Notes under the pieces: model-generated
Databases searched by the model: none
What the model was told of the DNA's origin: nothing
What the model saw: the letters and a program-made list of their open reading frames with translations, nothing else
Source of the DNA: Enteractinococcus fodinae
GTDB lineage: Bacteria > Actinomycetota > Actinomycetes > Actinomycetales > Micrococcaceae
Assembly: GCF_031458395.1 (NCBI RefSeq)
Contig: NZ_JAVDYJ010000001.1
Coordinates: 1,674,001 to 1,738,000 of the forward strand
DNA: 64,000 nt
Reading direction: 5' to 3'
Shown here: positions 46,243-54,424 of the stretch, piece after piece
How positions within the stretch are numbered: the stretch's first letter is position 1
Layout of the letters: each line of letters starts with the position of its first letter
Program-made: the position numbers and the translations under genes

Positions 46243-46300
46243 TTGAACATACGTGATACTACCCACGTTCAAGCTCGTTGCAAAAATTATGTACTTGAAC
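46243..46300. promoter_or_regulatory. Repeated TTGAAC half-sites between pyc and parA
   Basis: TTGAAC at 46243-46248, GTTCAAG at 46267-46273 and CTTGAAC at 46294-46300 alternate in orientation across the divergent gap. The spacing (24 and 27 bp) suits a dimeric regulator. No known regulator is recognised; the pattern could be chance. Confidence 0.35.
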
Positions 46301-46384
46301 TGACCTCTCCCAGAAGTTCATCTTGGGCTTGTTAGAATGTGTTATCGACCAAGTCTTCTATCCCATAAATTAGGTGCAATCGTA

Positions 46385-47206
46385 GTGCAGGTAATTTCAA
46401 TTTCCAGCCTCAAGGGCGGCGTTGGCAAAACATCTATCACCCTGGGTTTGGCATCTGCAGCTTGGGCTGCCGGCATCTCTACTTTGGTCATTGATCTAGA
46501 TCCCCATGCAGACACCACCACCGGGCTCGGCATTAAACACGATGGGGCAAGTACTGATATCGGAACGATGCTGCGCAAGCCCAAACAGCACCGCATCGGC
46601 GATCACACTGTGCCGTCTGGTTGGATGAAGACCGAAGAGGATAGTGAGGCCTCGGGGACCTTGCACGTAATCCGAGGGTCGGCAAAGACCTCATTGTTTG
46701 AAAAAGTCACCACTCGACGGCGAGAAATTAATCGCCTGGCGACGTTATTAGATGGCGTGGAAGACTACGATTTAGTCCTAATCGATTGCCCACCGGCGCT
46801 CAATGGCGTCACCCGGATGGCTTGGGCTGCATCAACTGATGTGTTGCTGGTAGCTGAGCCGAGCCTTTTCTCCGTGGCTGGCACAGAACGAACCTTCAGA
46901 GCATTAGATTTATTTCAACGCGAGTATGCACCGAAGCTAAAAACTACAGCGGTGGTTGTGAATCGTGTCCGAGCAGCATCAACAGAGCATAAATACCGGC
47001 TCTCCGAGATGCGGCGCATGTTTGGCACCCGTATGCTTGAGACCCAGATCCCGGAGACTTCCAACTGGCAACAAATTCAGGGCGCTGCTTGGCCAGTACA
47101 TGCTTGGCCCGGGGATACTGCAGCAACCGCCGCTCGGACCTTTGATGAGGTTCTTCAAAGTCTTTATCACACGTCGTCTACCCCAAGGCGGGCTCGCCGC
47201 AGCTAA
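46385..47206 (+). CDS. Orphan ParA-family ATPase
   Basis: About 273 aa. Deviant Walker A SSLKGGVGKTSITLGLA near the N-terminus, Walker A' and B segments LVIDLDPHAD and YDLVLIDCPPAL. No ParB lies beside it, so it is not a standard partition pair; orphan ParA proteins of this kind sit next to MerR genes in Micrococcaceae. GTG 46385 is chosen since the ATG at 46337 falls inside a likely -10 (TAGAAT at 46333-46338), but its ribosome site is weak. It is convergent with the MerR gene. Confidence 0.85.
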   Translation: MQVISISSLKGGVGKTSITLGLASAAWAAGISTLVIDLDPHADTTTGLGIKHDGASTDIGTMLRKPKQHRIGDHTVPSGWMKTEEDSEASGTLHVIRGSAKTSLFEKVTTRRREINRLATLLDGVEDYDLVLIDCPPALNGVTRMAWAASTDVLLVAEPSLFSVAGTERTFRALDLFQREYAPKLKTTAVVVNRVRAASTEHKYRLSEMRRMFGTRMLETQIPETSNWQQIQGAAWPVHAWPGDTAATAARTFDEVLQSLYHTSSTPRRARRS

Positions 47207-47241
47207 AACCGTCCAATTCAAGGTACTGAGTATTCTCACAG

Positions 47242-47275
47242 AAATGCCCGGCTATGTATACATAGCCGGGCATTT
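47242..47275. terminator. Strong bidirectional terminator hairpin
   Basis: A perfect 15-bp stem (47242-47256 with 47261-47275), loop TATA, between the convergent stops of parA and the MerR gene. A TTT ends the stem on each strand. Confidence 0.85.
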
Positions 47276-47301
47276 GAATGACAACGAGATATCAGGAGGG
47301 G

Positions 47302-47892
47302 TTATGAGGCGGTCTTGCGTCGTGTCTGCCGACGAACGGCGAGCTCATCGCTGGGAAAGTCCCCCTCAGTTTGACCGTCCGCTAAACGTTCCGCCGGTAA
47401 CTCTGACAGCGTGCCTTCGACTTCTCGCCAGACCCGACCGACAGCGATACCATAAACGCCCTGACCGCCTTGGACAAGGTCAATGACCTCATCGGCGGAG
47501 GTGCATTCGTAAACCGAGGCGCCATCAGACATCAAAGTAATCTGCGCCAGGTCTTCAACACCACGATCCCGTAGATGCTCCACAGCGCTTCGGATCTGCT
47601 GCAAAGAAACGCCTGTGTCGAGCAGCCGTTTGACCACCTTCAGTACGAGTACATCACGGAAGGAATAAAGGCGTTGTGTTCCTGAGCCCTCAGCGCCTCG
47701 AAGCGTGGGAACAACCAGTCCGGTGCGTGCCCAGTAATCGAGCTGGCGGTAGGTAATGCCTGCTGCCTTGGAAGCGGTCGGGCCGCGGTAGCCCCGATCA
47801 TTATCTAGCCATGGGGCATCATCGTTGAATAACACACCTTGATTGCCAGCATCCAAACTCTGGCCTTGCCCTGAATCACCTGTGTGCGACAC
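47302..47892 (-). CDS. MerR-family transcriptional regulator (Rv1830-like)
   Basis: 196 aa. MerR HTH, with YRQLDYWARTGLVVPTLRG and GTQRLYSFRDVLVLKVVKRLL (about residues 48-90), then a helical dimer region with no clear metal-binding cysteines and a long effector-like domain. The order garA, MerR, DUF151, MerR matches M. tuberculosis Rv1827-Rv1830; this gene takes the Rv1830 place, a regulator linked with division and growth recovery. The start is GTG 47892 with AGGAGG 7 nt upstream. Confidence 0.88.
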   Translation of the reverse strand: MSHTGDSGQGQSLDAGNQGVLFNDDAPWLDNDRGYRGPTASKAAGITYRQLDYWARTGLVVPTLRGAEGSGTQRLYSFRDVLVLKVVKRLLDTGVSLQQIRSAVEHLRDRGVEDLAQITLMSDGASVYECTSADEVIDLVQGGQGVYGIAVGRVWREVEGTLSELPAERLADGQTEGDFPSDELAVRRQTRRKTAS

Positions 47893-48005
47893 TGGGTTTC
47901 CTCCTGCCGTTCTGTTCCACGCGGGGAAGTATGGCGCAAGAACCTGTATGGGTAGCCGTGGGATATAGGACTACTTCAATAATGGTCTCACATTGTGCAA
48001 TGGAA

Positions 48006-48033
48006 CGTATAGTGCCCCACGCTATTCTGACAA
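48006..48033 (-). promoter_or_regulatory. Promoter of the Rv1830-like MerR gene
   Basis: TTGTCA at 48033-48028 and TATACG at 48011-48006 with a 16-bp spacer, minus strand, about 115 nt before the GTG start. The rest of the 187-bp gap holds nothing else clear. Confidence 0.45.
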
Positions 48034-48079
48034 CTTGCCGTGGTCAAAGACCAACGCCGAGAAACCAATCGTGTCGGCA

Positions 48080-48688
48080 CTAATTCTTTTCTTCGTCCCC
48101 ATTGTCATCGGTCTGATCTGGTCGGTGCTCTCCAGCAGGGTCGGGGGGCGACTGGTCCGTCTCGTCTGCAGTCAGGAAATCTTCTGGTCTCAGGTCCTTG
48201 AGAAACTCTCGGAACTCGTCGACACTTTCCTCGGTGATCTCAGGTTGAATTTCCGGTTGCTCGATATTGAGCTCGGCTGCGATATCGCCTTCGGTAAGAT
48301 CGATACCAGCAATTTCCAGCACATGTTCTGTGGTGTAGACCGGCACCTCAGCAAAGAGCGCCGCAGCTACGGCATCGGAAGCTCGCGAATCCACGGTCTT
48401 ACCTGAAGCCAGGACCAGCTCAGCGTAGAAAACTTCGTCGTCAACTTTCGATATTCTAACGGCCTCCAAGGCATCACCGGCGACCTGCAGCGCATGAACT
48501 AACAGTTGGTGCGTGGTGGGCCGGGGTGTTTCGATGCCTTGTTGCGCTAAACCTATTGCGGTCCCTTCGGAAGGACCGATCCACAATCGCAAAAGGCGTT
48601 GCGATTGCTGATCGAGGAGCAGCAGAATGGGCTGATTACCGGGCAGTACAATGCGTATTTCAAGGACCTTCAATACGATATCGGTCAT
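48080..48688 (-). CDS. Bifunctional nuclease family protein (DUF151)
   Basis: 202 aa. The N-terminal DUF151/BFN domain (about residues 1-135) has the LLLDQQSQRLLRLWIGPSEG strand region, THQLLVHAL and SRASDAVAAALFAEVPVY motifs; the remaining ~65 residues are a highly acidic tail. Family members in plants have RNase/DNase activity and the mycobacterial counterpart is Rv1829; the bacterial role is unknown. It lies 40 nt after the upstream MerR gene and is likely cotranscribed with it. Confidence 0.9.
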   Translation of the reverse strand: MTDIVLKVLEIRIVLPGNQPILLLLDQQSQRLLRLWIGPSEGTAIGLAQQGIETPRPTTHQLLVHALQVAGDALEAVRISKVDDEVFYAELVLASGKTVDSRASDAVAAALFAEVPVYTTEHVLEIAGIDLTEGDIAAELNIEQPEIQPEITEESVDEFREFLKDLRPEDFLTADETDQSPPDPAGEHRPDQTDDNGDEEKN

Positions 48689-48728
48689 GGAGAAGCTCCT
48701 TTTCTAATGGCGCCGAACGAGATTCACG

Positions 48729-49478
48729 CTATTCGTTCATATCTGCAATTTCAGCACTGACCACTCCGGCATGCAAGCTCAGACAGGCTTGAGTGATCTC
48801 GCGAGCGGCCTCCAGCGCGCCTTCTCTTGATACGCCCTCATTATTCTGTGTTAAGCCAGAAGTCGCTTGTTCAACCATTCCGAGTTCTCGGTCTACAGCG
48901 ATCCGAAAAGGCCGCAAGTGACGGGGTTCGAAACCAAACTGTGAAAGCGTCACCGCAGCGCGAGCGACTTTCAAGCTGTAGTCGCTGTATCGTTGCTTTT
49001 CATCTGGCCAGATCAGTCGGTAGGCTTCGAGGGTTTTCATCAGCTCATCCGAAGCTCCCGACATGCCTTGCAACTCTGCTCGGGACATCGGCCGAATGTG
49101 CCCATTAAGCTCTTGAGCCAGTTGTTGCGATACCGACCTTGGCTCGAGGCGTAGGCCACCCGGAAGAGATTCTGGACGTTTGCCGGCGTCTATAGCATCA
49201 AGATAATCTTTGATGACTTTCAGCGGCAAAAACTGATCCCGTTGCAGTGCGAGTATAAACCGCAGTCTGTCGACATCAGCTTGAGTATATTTTCGATAGC
49301 CAGCGGCGGTACGTGCTGGGGTGATCAGCCCGCGATCCTCGAGAAAGCGCACCTTGGAAGCGCGCACATCCGGGAACTCGGCATTGATATGTTCTAATAC
49401 TTCACCAATACTCATCAGGGCATGCCCTCGCGGCGAAGGCTCAGAAGGAACCGAACGAGGTTTTGGGGAAGCGGACAA
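48729..49478 (-). CDS. MerR-family transcriptional regulator (Rv1828-like)
   Basis: 249 aa. HTH segment MSIGEVLEHINAEFPDVRAS and VRFLEDRGLITPARTAAGYR, then YTQADVDRLRFILALQRDQF, closely like Rv1828; the C-terminal part (about residues 120-249) is the effector/dimer domain. The start is probably TTG 49478 (AAAGG 10 nt upstream), though ATG 49415 at MSIGEVL is possible. Gap of 84 bp after the FHA gene; the two are likely coexpressed. Confidence 0.86.
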   Translation of the reverse strand: MSASPKPRSVPSEPSPRGHALMSIGEVLEHINAEFPDVRASKVRFLEDRGLITPARTAAGYRKYTQADVDRLRFILALQRDQFLPLKVIKDYLDAIDAGKRPESLPGGLRLEPRSVSQQLAQELNGHIRPMSRAELQGMSGASDELMKTLEAYRLIWPDEKQRYSDYSLKVARAAVTLSQFGFEPRHLRPFRIAVDRELGMVEQATSGLTQNNEGVSREGALEAAREITQACLSLHAGVVSAEIADMNE

Positions 49479-49562
49479 TGTGTTCAGACCTTTTCAAGAC
49501 AATGGACCGGATATAAAGGAGTCACCGGCTTATCACCGGCGACTACTCAACGTTACTAGCTA

Positions 49563-50015
49563 TTAGTTTTCAGGTTGTTGGGTGCCTGCGTAGTAGGACA
49601 GCCGAAATTTACCGATCTGTAGTTCCATTCCGGTACGCAGTATGATCGAATCCACGCGGTCGTGATTGATGTATGTCCCGTTCAGAGACCCGGTGTCTGT
49701 CATGCGGAAGTTATTGCCCTCTCTTTCAAAGACAGCGTGCTGACGCGAGACAGTGACATCGTCTAAGAAGATATCGGCATGTGGGTGCCGCCCCACGGTG
49801 ACACGGTCTTGATCGAGGAGGAAGCGGGCACCACGATTGGGTCCCTCGTGAGCTACCAGAAGAGCTGAACCTACAGGCAGAGCATCTAGCGCTGAACGCT
49901 CTTCCGCTGCTAGATGCAGTTCTTGAAGCGGTTCAAGCTTAGGCAACCCAACTGTCGTAGGCTCAATATCAGAGTGATCCTCTGAATTACCAGGAACGGG
50001 GGTATCTTTTGTCAT
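49563..50015 (-). CDS. garA: FHA-domain protein, GarA/OdhI type
   Basis: 150 aa. The C-terminal FHA domain has VGRHPHADIFLDD, VSRQHAVFE and SLNGTYIN, the phospho-threonine-binding residues. The N-terminus carries a Thr pair in EPTTVG (Thr20-Thr21). In GarA/OdhI the motif is ETTS; phosphorylation by PknB/PknG causes the FHA domain to bind its own tail and releases 2-oxoglutarate dehydrogenase. The motif here is altered but positioned alike. ATG 50015 with AAGGAG upstream; the longer frame has no ribosome site. Confidence 0.9.
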   Translation of the reverse strand: MTKDTPVPGNSEDHSDIEPTTVGLPKLEPLQELHLAAEERSALDALPVGSALLVAHEGPNRGARFLLDQDRVTVGRHPHADIFLDDVTVSRQHAVFEREGNNFRMTDTGSLNGTYINHDRVDSIILRTGMELQIGKFRLSYYAGTQQPEN

Positions 50016-50227
50016 GCTTGAGCGCTCCTTGTTGTACAAAATGATGCTGATGACTCCTGTTGTTGAGTCACCCTGGCTCACTTAGTTTAGCCGATCGATG
50101 CCGCCAATTCACTGGTTAACATCACATCTTCCAACCCGAACGTGCCTGTCGTCTTGGCTTTTCGTGCAAAGTATGCTCAGAGTAAAACTACACTCGAAGG
50201 TTAAAGTATCAACAGTCTGGCTTTGGA

Positions 50228-50270
50228 GAAAGCAAAAAGCATCCTTGGTGCCAGAGGAACCAAGGATGCT
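50228..50270 (-). terminator. Intrinsic terminator after tRNA-Pro
   Basis: On the minus strand AGCATCCTTGG pairs with CCAAGGATGCT (arms 50260-50270 and 50238-50248, 11 bp, 11-nt loop), and is followed by TTTTTGCTTT. It lies 4 nt after the tRNA 3' end. A classic tRNA-gene terminator. Confidence 0.9.
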
Positions 50271-50273
50271 TTG

Positions 50274-50347
50274 TCGGGCTGACAGGATTTGAACCTGCGA
50301 CCCCATCTCCCCCAGAGATGTGCGCTACCAAGCTGCGCCACAGCCCG
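50274..50347 (-). tRNA. tRNA-Pro (anticodon GGG)
   Basis: 74 nt with a cloverleaf: acceptor stem CGGGCTG/CAGCCCG with discriminator A; D arm with GCGCAGCTTGGTAGCGC; anticodon stem CATCT/AGATG with loop CTGGGGG, giving anticodon GGG; T arm with GTTCAAATC. No 3' CCA is encoded. It reads CCC/CCU proline codons. It stands alone between garA and apt. Confidence 0.95.
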
Positions 50348-50456
50348 CTCTAACACTGTTTCATCAGCGCTAGGATACTCGGGTTACTCTACACCATGAT
50401 CAGACGAACGCCGAATCGTGTGACGGGATGAATGTCGCGGCTGATCAGGCTAGGCC

Positions 50457-50462
50457 TAAACT
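50457..50462 (+). promoter_or_regulatory. apt: Candidate -10 of a leaderless apt mRNA
   Basis: TAAACT ends 7 nt before the apt ATG, the spacing expected when transcription starts at the start codon. There is no ribosome site in front of the ATG, which fits leaderless translation. Confidence 0.45.
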
Positions 50463-50468
50463 GTTCCT

Positions 50469-51002
50469 ATGACCTTCATGGCTTCGGAAGAAACAAACCT
50501 TGTCTATGCGCGTTCGCTGATTCGAACCATTCAAGATTACCCTCAGCCCGGTGTGGCATTTCGAGACATCACACCCCTCTTGGGGGATGGCAAGGCGCTG
50601 CGGGCAGTTGCCCACGGGTTGTTGGATCAAGCGAGCACAAGTTTTGACGTTGTGGCAGGTATCGAGGCCCGAGGCTTCATTTTTGCCGGTGCTGTGGCGG
50701 CTATTGCGGACACGGGCATGCTGCCTATCCGCAAGGCAGGCAAATTGCCTGTGCCCGCGCACCAGATTTCGTATGACAAAGAGTACGGACCAGATACTTT
50801 AGAGGTTTCACCGGAACTGAAACCAGGCATGCGTGTACTACTCATTGACGACATCTTGGCCACTGGTGGAACGTTAAAAGCCGGCGCAGATCTGATTGAA
50901 CTCGCTGGAGCGCAGGTGGCTGGTGTCGGCGTGGTGATGGAGCTTGAAGGATTAGGCGGCAGAAGAGTGATGCCGCAAACGCAGGCGCTGTTCACCATGT
51001 AA
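50469..51002 (+). CDS. apt: Adenine phosphoribosyltransferase
   Basis: Purine salvage: adenine plus PRPP to AMP. 177 aa. The PRPP-binding motif is VLLIDDILATGGTL (about residues 120-133); the N-terminal YPQPGVAFRDITPLL and IEARGFIFAGAVA are family blocks. ATG 50469; probably leaderless (see the -10 at 50457). Convergent with der, 24 bp between stops. Confidence 0.95.
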   Translation: MTFMASEETNLVYARSLIRTIQDYPQPGVAFRDITPLLGDGKALRAVAHGLLDQASTSFDVVAGIEARGFIFAGAVAAIADTGMLPIRKAGKLPVPAHQISYDKEYGPDTLEVSPELKPGMRVLLIDDILATGGTLKAGADLIELAGAQVAGVGVVMELEGLGGRRVMPQTQALFTM

Positions 51003-51026
51003 TTTGCGGCATCCATCAGACTCAAC

Positions 51027-52535
51027 TCATCGACGGCGACGTTCCCGCACGCGCATCGTGATTTCTATGGGGCTGCCTTCAAAACCGAAATACTGGCGTA
51101 ACCGATTGATGATGAATCGGCGATATCCCGGGTCTAAGAAGCCGGTGGTGAAGAGAATGAACTTGGGCGGACGGGTGGAGGACTGCGTAGCAAAGAGGAT
51201 ACGCGGCTGTTTTCCCCCACGCACCGGGTGAGGATGCGCCGCCACAAGTTCTCCGATAAATGAATTGAGTTTGCCGGTGGGGATGCGGGTTTCCCAAGAG
51301 GCCAAGGACGTTTCCAATGCGGGCACAAGACGATTCTTGTGCCACCCGGTTTTTGCAGAGATATTGATCCGCGGCGCCCAAGCAACGTGCTGCAGGTCGA
51401 GGTCAATCTCCCGTTCCAGGTCGTGACGCCGGTCGTCATCTACCAGGTCCCACTTGTTGAAAGCCAAGACGAGTGCTCGTCCAGCTTCGAGCACCATTTG
51501 GATGATACGAACATCTTGTTCGCTGAGCCTTTGGGAGGCCTCCAGCAGTACGACTGCCACCTCGGCGCGCTCCAGGGCTGCTCTGGTGCGTAGCGAAGCA
51601 TAATAATCTGATCCCGACGCCATGTGTTGACGACGTCGAATACCTGCGGTGTCGACAAATTCCCAGACTTTTCCGTCCAGTTCGACGAGCTCATCCACCG
51701 GGTCTCGGGTGGTGCCAGCAGTATCATCGACCACAGCACGTGCATTACCGGCCAGACTGTTGAGTAGAGAGGACTTCCCCACGTTTGGTCGTCCCACCAG
51801 CGCAACGCGTCGTGGTCCCCGGGCGACCAGGGCCTCGCTATTAGCGGCTTCGTCGGGAAGCGTGTCGATGAGCACATCGAGCAGATCAGCGGTCCCTCGA
51901 CCGTGCAGCCCCGAGACGGGGTGTGGATAGCCGAATCCTAACCCCCATAACGCCGCGGCATCGGCTTCTTGTGACTGCCCATCAACTTTGTTGGCAACAA
52001 GTACCACGGGTTTATTCGATCGACGAAGCATAGCAACAATAGCTTCGTCCGTTGCGGTGATGCCAACGGTGGCATCCACGACGAAGAGCACGGCATCCGC
52101 TATTTCAACGGCCCGTTCTGCCTGGTCCGCTACCTTAGCAGCTAGCCCTTTGACACCGTACTCCCAGCCGCCGGTATCTGCCACCGTAAAAGGCTGCCCA
52201 TTCCATTCGGCTTCGTAGAACACGCGATCTCGAGTGACCCCTGGCACATCCTCAACGACGGCTTGTCGACGTCCAATGATGCGGTTGACCAGGGTCGACT
52301 TGCCCACGTTGGGACGTCCAACGACGGCCACCACTGGGGGTATGAAGTCGTGTAGGTCAGGCTGAGCGTCGTCCTCGAAACCTTCTAAGATCTCGTGGTC
52401 GTCTTCTTCAAGCTCGTATTGTTGTAGACCGGCAAGATAAGCTTCGGTGCGGGCCTGGTGTTCTTCATCGGTCATTTGTGCCAGGTCTTGATCGACCGTA
52501 TCGGCACCCGCCGGAGTGTATTCTTCTTCTGTCAT
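51027..52535 (-). CDS. der: Ribosome biogenesis GTPase Der (EngA)
   Basis: 50S assembly GTPase with two G domains in tandem: the first P-loop GRPNVGKST near residue 74, the second GRPNVGKSS near 247, with the DTGG and DTAG switch motifs and NKVD/NKWD base-specificity motifs, then a KH-like C-terminal domain. 502 aa, longer than the ~440-aa enterobacterial form because of an acidic N-terminal extension of about 65 residues, as in other actinobacteria. It follows cmk by 9 bp; the cmk-der pair is conserved. Confidence 0.96.
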   Translation of the reverse strand: MTEEEYTPAGADTVDQDLAQMTDEEHQARTEAYLAGLQQYELEEDDHEILEGFEDDAQPDLHDFIPPVVAVVGRPNVGKSTLVNRIIGRRQAVVEDVPGVTRDRVFYEAEWNGQPFTVADTGGWEYGVKGLAAKVADQAERAVEIADAVLFVVDATVGITATDEAIVAMLRRSNKPVVLVANKVDGQSQEADAAALWGLGFGYPHPVSGLHGRGTADLLDVLIDTLPDEAANSEALVARGPRRVALVGRPNVGKSSLLNSLAGNARAVVDDTAGTTRDPVDELVELDGKVWEFVDTAGIRRRQHMASGSDYYASLRTRAALERAEVAVVLLEASQRLSEQDVRIIQMVLEAGRALVLAFNKWDLVDDDRRHDLEREIDLDLQHVAWAPRINISAKTGWHKNRLVPALETSLASWETRIPTGKLNSFIGELVAAHPHPVRGGKQPRILFATQSSTRPPKFILFTTGFLDPGYRRFIINRLRQYFGFEGSPIEITMRVRERRRR

Positions 52536-52544
52536 AACGCTTTC

Positions 52545-53249
52545 TTAGGAACCGTTGGCGTTGACTTGGCGCTGTATTTCGGCCAGGACCACGGTCACAG
52601 TGTCTTCGAGGGAAAGATTGGTGGAGTCGATTTCAGCTACCCCGTCAGCAGGGGTCATGAAATCTACGAGTGCGGAATCTTTAGCGTCGCGCTCCAACAC
52701 GTCGGATTCTACTTTCGTGGGATCCTGGTGGGTTTCGCGTAGCTGCTGACGCCTCCGGGCCATACGAATTTCTGGGGATGCGGTCAATAAGATGCGCGCC
52801 TGCGCATCAGGTGCCACTACCGTAGTAATGTCTCGGCCTTCCACCACAATGCGCGGCCTGGCTTCTATGGCTTGGCGTTGGAGTTGTACCAGATGTTCTC
52901 GCACTTCCGGGCGGGTGGAGAGCACAGAAACGTTAGCGGTAACCTCGTCTGTACGGATCGCTTCGGTGATGTCTTGGCCATTCAATGCCAGGCTGACGTT
53001 ATTGGGATTGAGATCCTGGGCCAGCGGCATCTTGGTGATCAGCTCGGTGATGTCTTGTGTTTGAACATTTTCTGGATGTGCAAGGTCTAAACCGTTTTTC
53101 ATGCACCACAACGTGGCGGCACGATAATTCGCTCCGGTGTCCAGGTAACTGAGCCCCAACTCTTGAGCGACCCACCGCGCGACGGTGGATTTGCCAGTGC
53201 CAGACGGTCCATCTATGGCGATAACAAGCCGAGGTTGTAGTGACGACAT
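52545..53249 (-). CDS. cmk: Cytidylate kinase
   Basis: Phosphorylates CMP and dCMP. 234 aa. The P-loop is AIDGPSGTGKSTVAR; the YLDTGANYRAATL and VEGRDITTVVAPDA motifs are characteristic, and the LID/CMP-binding helix has RRRQQL. The start codon at 53249 shares a base with the tyrA stop (TAATG), so translation is coupled; AAGG lies 8 nt upstream. Confidence 0.95.
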   Translation of the reverse strand: MSSLQPRLVIAIDGPSGTGKSTVARWVAQELGLSYLDTGANYRAATLWCMKNGLDLAHPENVQTQDITELITKMPLAQDLNPNNVSLALNGQDITEAIRTDEVTANVSVLSTRPEVREHLVQLQRQAIEARPRIVVEGRDITTVVAPDAQARILLTASPEIRMARRRQQLRETHQDPTKVESDVLERDAKDSALVDFMTPADGVAEIDSTNLSLEDTVTVVLAEIQRQVNANGS

Positions 53250-54424
53250 TACAGTACCTTCCATCCAAGTTCAGTCAACGAGTCGACCAGGTGCTTTTTG
53301 TGCCCGGGGACCACGGAGAGCTCCAGCATACCGACCTGGTACCCCGAGGAGTGTTCCATCCTCAAGTCTTCCACGTTCACCCCTGCATCGGCTACCGCTT
53401 GCAGCGCTGAAACAAGTGCGCCCGGCGTATCGTCAACCAGGATGGTGACTAGGGCGAAGCCCTGTGCTGGTCCCCCGTGCTTACCGGGGATACGCGCTTG
53501 ACCACGATTGCCTTCGTCCATCAGTTGAGCAACGTCTAAGCGCGCTCCTGATGCGGTTGGTTGGCTTAGAGTGTGGATCAGTCGGTCAAGGTCAGACTTC
53601 ATTCCGTGAAGTTCGGGCAAGATTTGTTCCGCGTTGGCGGTGAGGATCTGTACCCATAGGCTTGGATCTGATGCCGCGATACGCGTGGTGTCACGTAAAC
53701 CATTGCCTGCCAATTGAAGTGCTTGAACAGACGTATCTTGGAGCCGGGAGGCTAATAAGGAAGCTGCGATCTGAGGCAGGTGACTGATTTTGGCTACTGC
53801 CGCATCATGTTCTTCCGGGCTCATATGATAAATCGTGGCACCAAGCAAACGGGCGACGTCGGAGGCAACGTAAATCACCTGCCGCGGGGTGTCGGGTTGC
53901 GTGCACAAGACCCAAGGGGCTGCAGTAAATAACTCTCCGCGTGCGGCTACCGGACCAGAGCGTTCCCTGCCGGCCATTGGATGGGTACCAAGATATCGCA
54001 GGCTGTCTCGGGGAGTAATTCGCCCCGTCTGGACGGCGTGTTCAACTTCTCGCACAATGGCCGTTTTAACCGAAGCAATGTCCAACACGATAGCTTCAGG
54101 CCAGCGTTGGAGTGCGGCAATGACTTCTTCGCCTGTGACATCGGGAGGTGCAGCCACCACCACTGTGCCGGGTTGATCCTCCTGGGTCAGTCCGCGACCG
54201 GCACCGATATCTTCGGCCACCGCTTGGGCCGAGGGTGACGGATCGGTCAGGAGTACCTCAAGGCCAGCGGCGCGTAAGCCCAGACCAATGGAAGTCCCTA
54301 ACAGGCCGGTACCAATAATGGCTACCGGTTGTCGTATGGAGTGGTGTTTAGAAATCGTTTCAGTGGCTGCGGCCAGCGAAGCAGTGTCGACAATCTCGGT
54401 GCGTGAGAACCGGGGTGTCGTCAT
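53249..54424 (-). CDS. tyrA: Prephenate dehydrogenase with ACT domain
   Basis: Oxidative decarboxylation of prephenate towards tyrosine, with NAD. 391 aa. The Rossmann motif VAIIGTGLLGTSIGLGL is at about residues 33-49; LGTHPMAGRERSGP is the family signature near 145, with the catalytic His; the C-terminal 75 residues form an ACT domain (LVTILVDDTPGALVSALQ), which usually brings tyrosine feedback. It overlaps rluB by 4 bp (54421-54424). Confidence 0.93.
   Translation of the reverse strand: MTTPRFSRTEIVDTASLAAATETISKHHSIRQPVAIIGTGLLGTSIGLGLRAAGLEVLLTDPSPSAQAVAEDIGAGRGLTQEDQPGTVVVAAPPDVTGEEVIAALQRWPEAIVLDIASVKTAIVREVEHAVQTGRITPRDSLRYLGTHPMAGRERSGPVAARGELFTAAPWVLCTQPDTPRQVIYVASDVARLLGATIYHMSPEEHDAAVAKISHLPQIAASLLASRLQDTSVQALQLAGNGLRDTTRIAASDPSLWVQILTANAEQILPELHGMKSDLDRLIHTLSQPTASGARLDVAQLMDEGNRGQARIPGKHGGPAQGFALVTILVDDTPGALVSALQAVADAGVNVEDLRMEHSSGYQVGMLELSVVPGHKKHLVDSLTELGWKVL

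Noticed and set aside
50274-50347. tRNA-Pro as an integration site
   Set aside because: No integrase, no duplicated tRNA 3' end and only housekeeping genes on either side.
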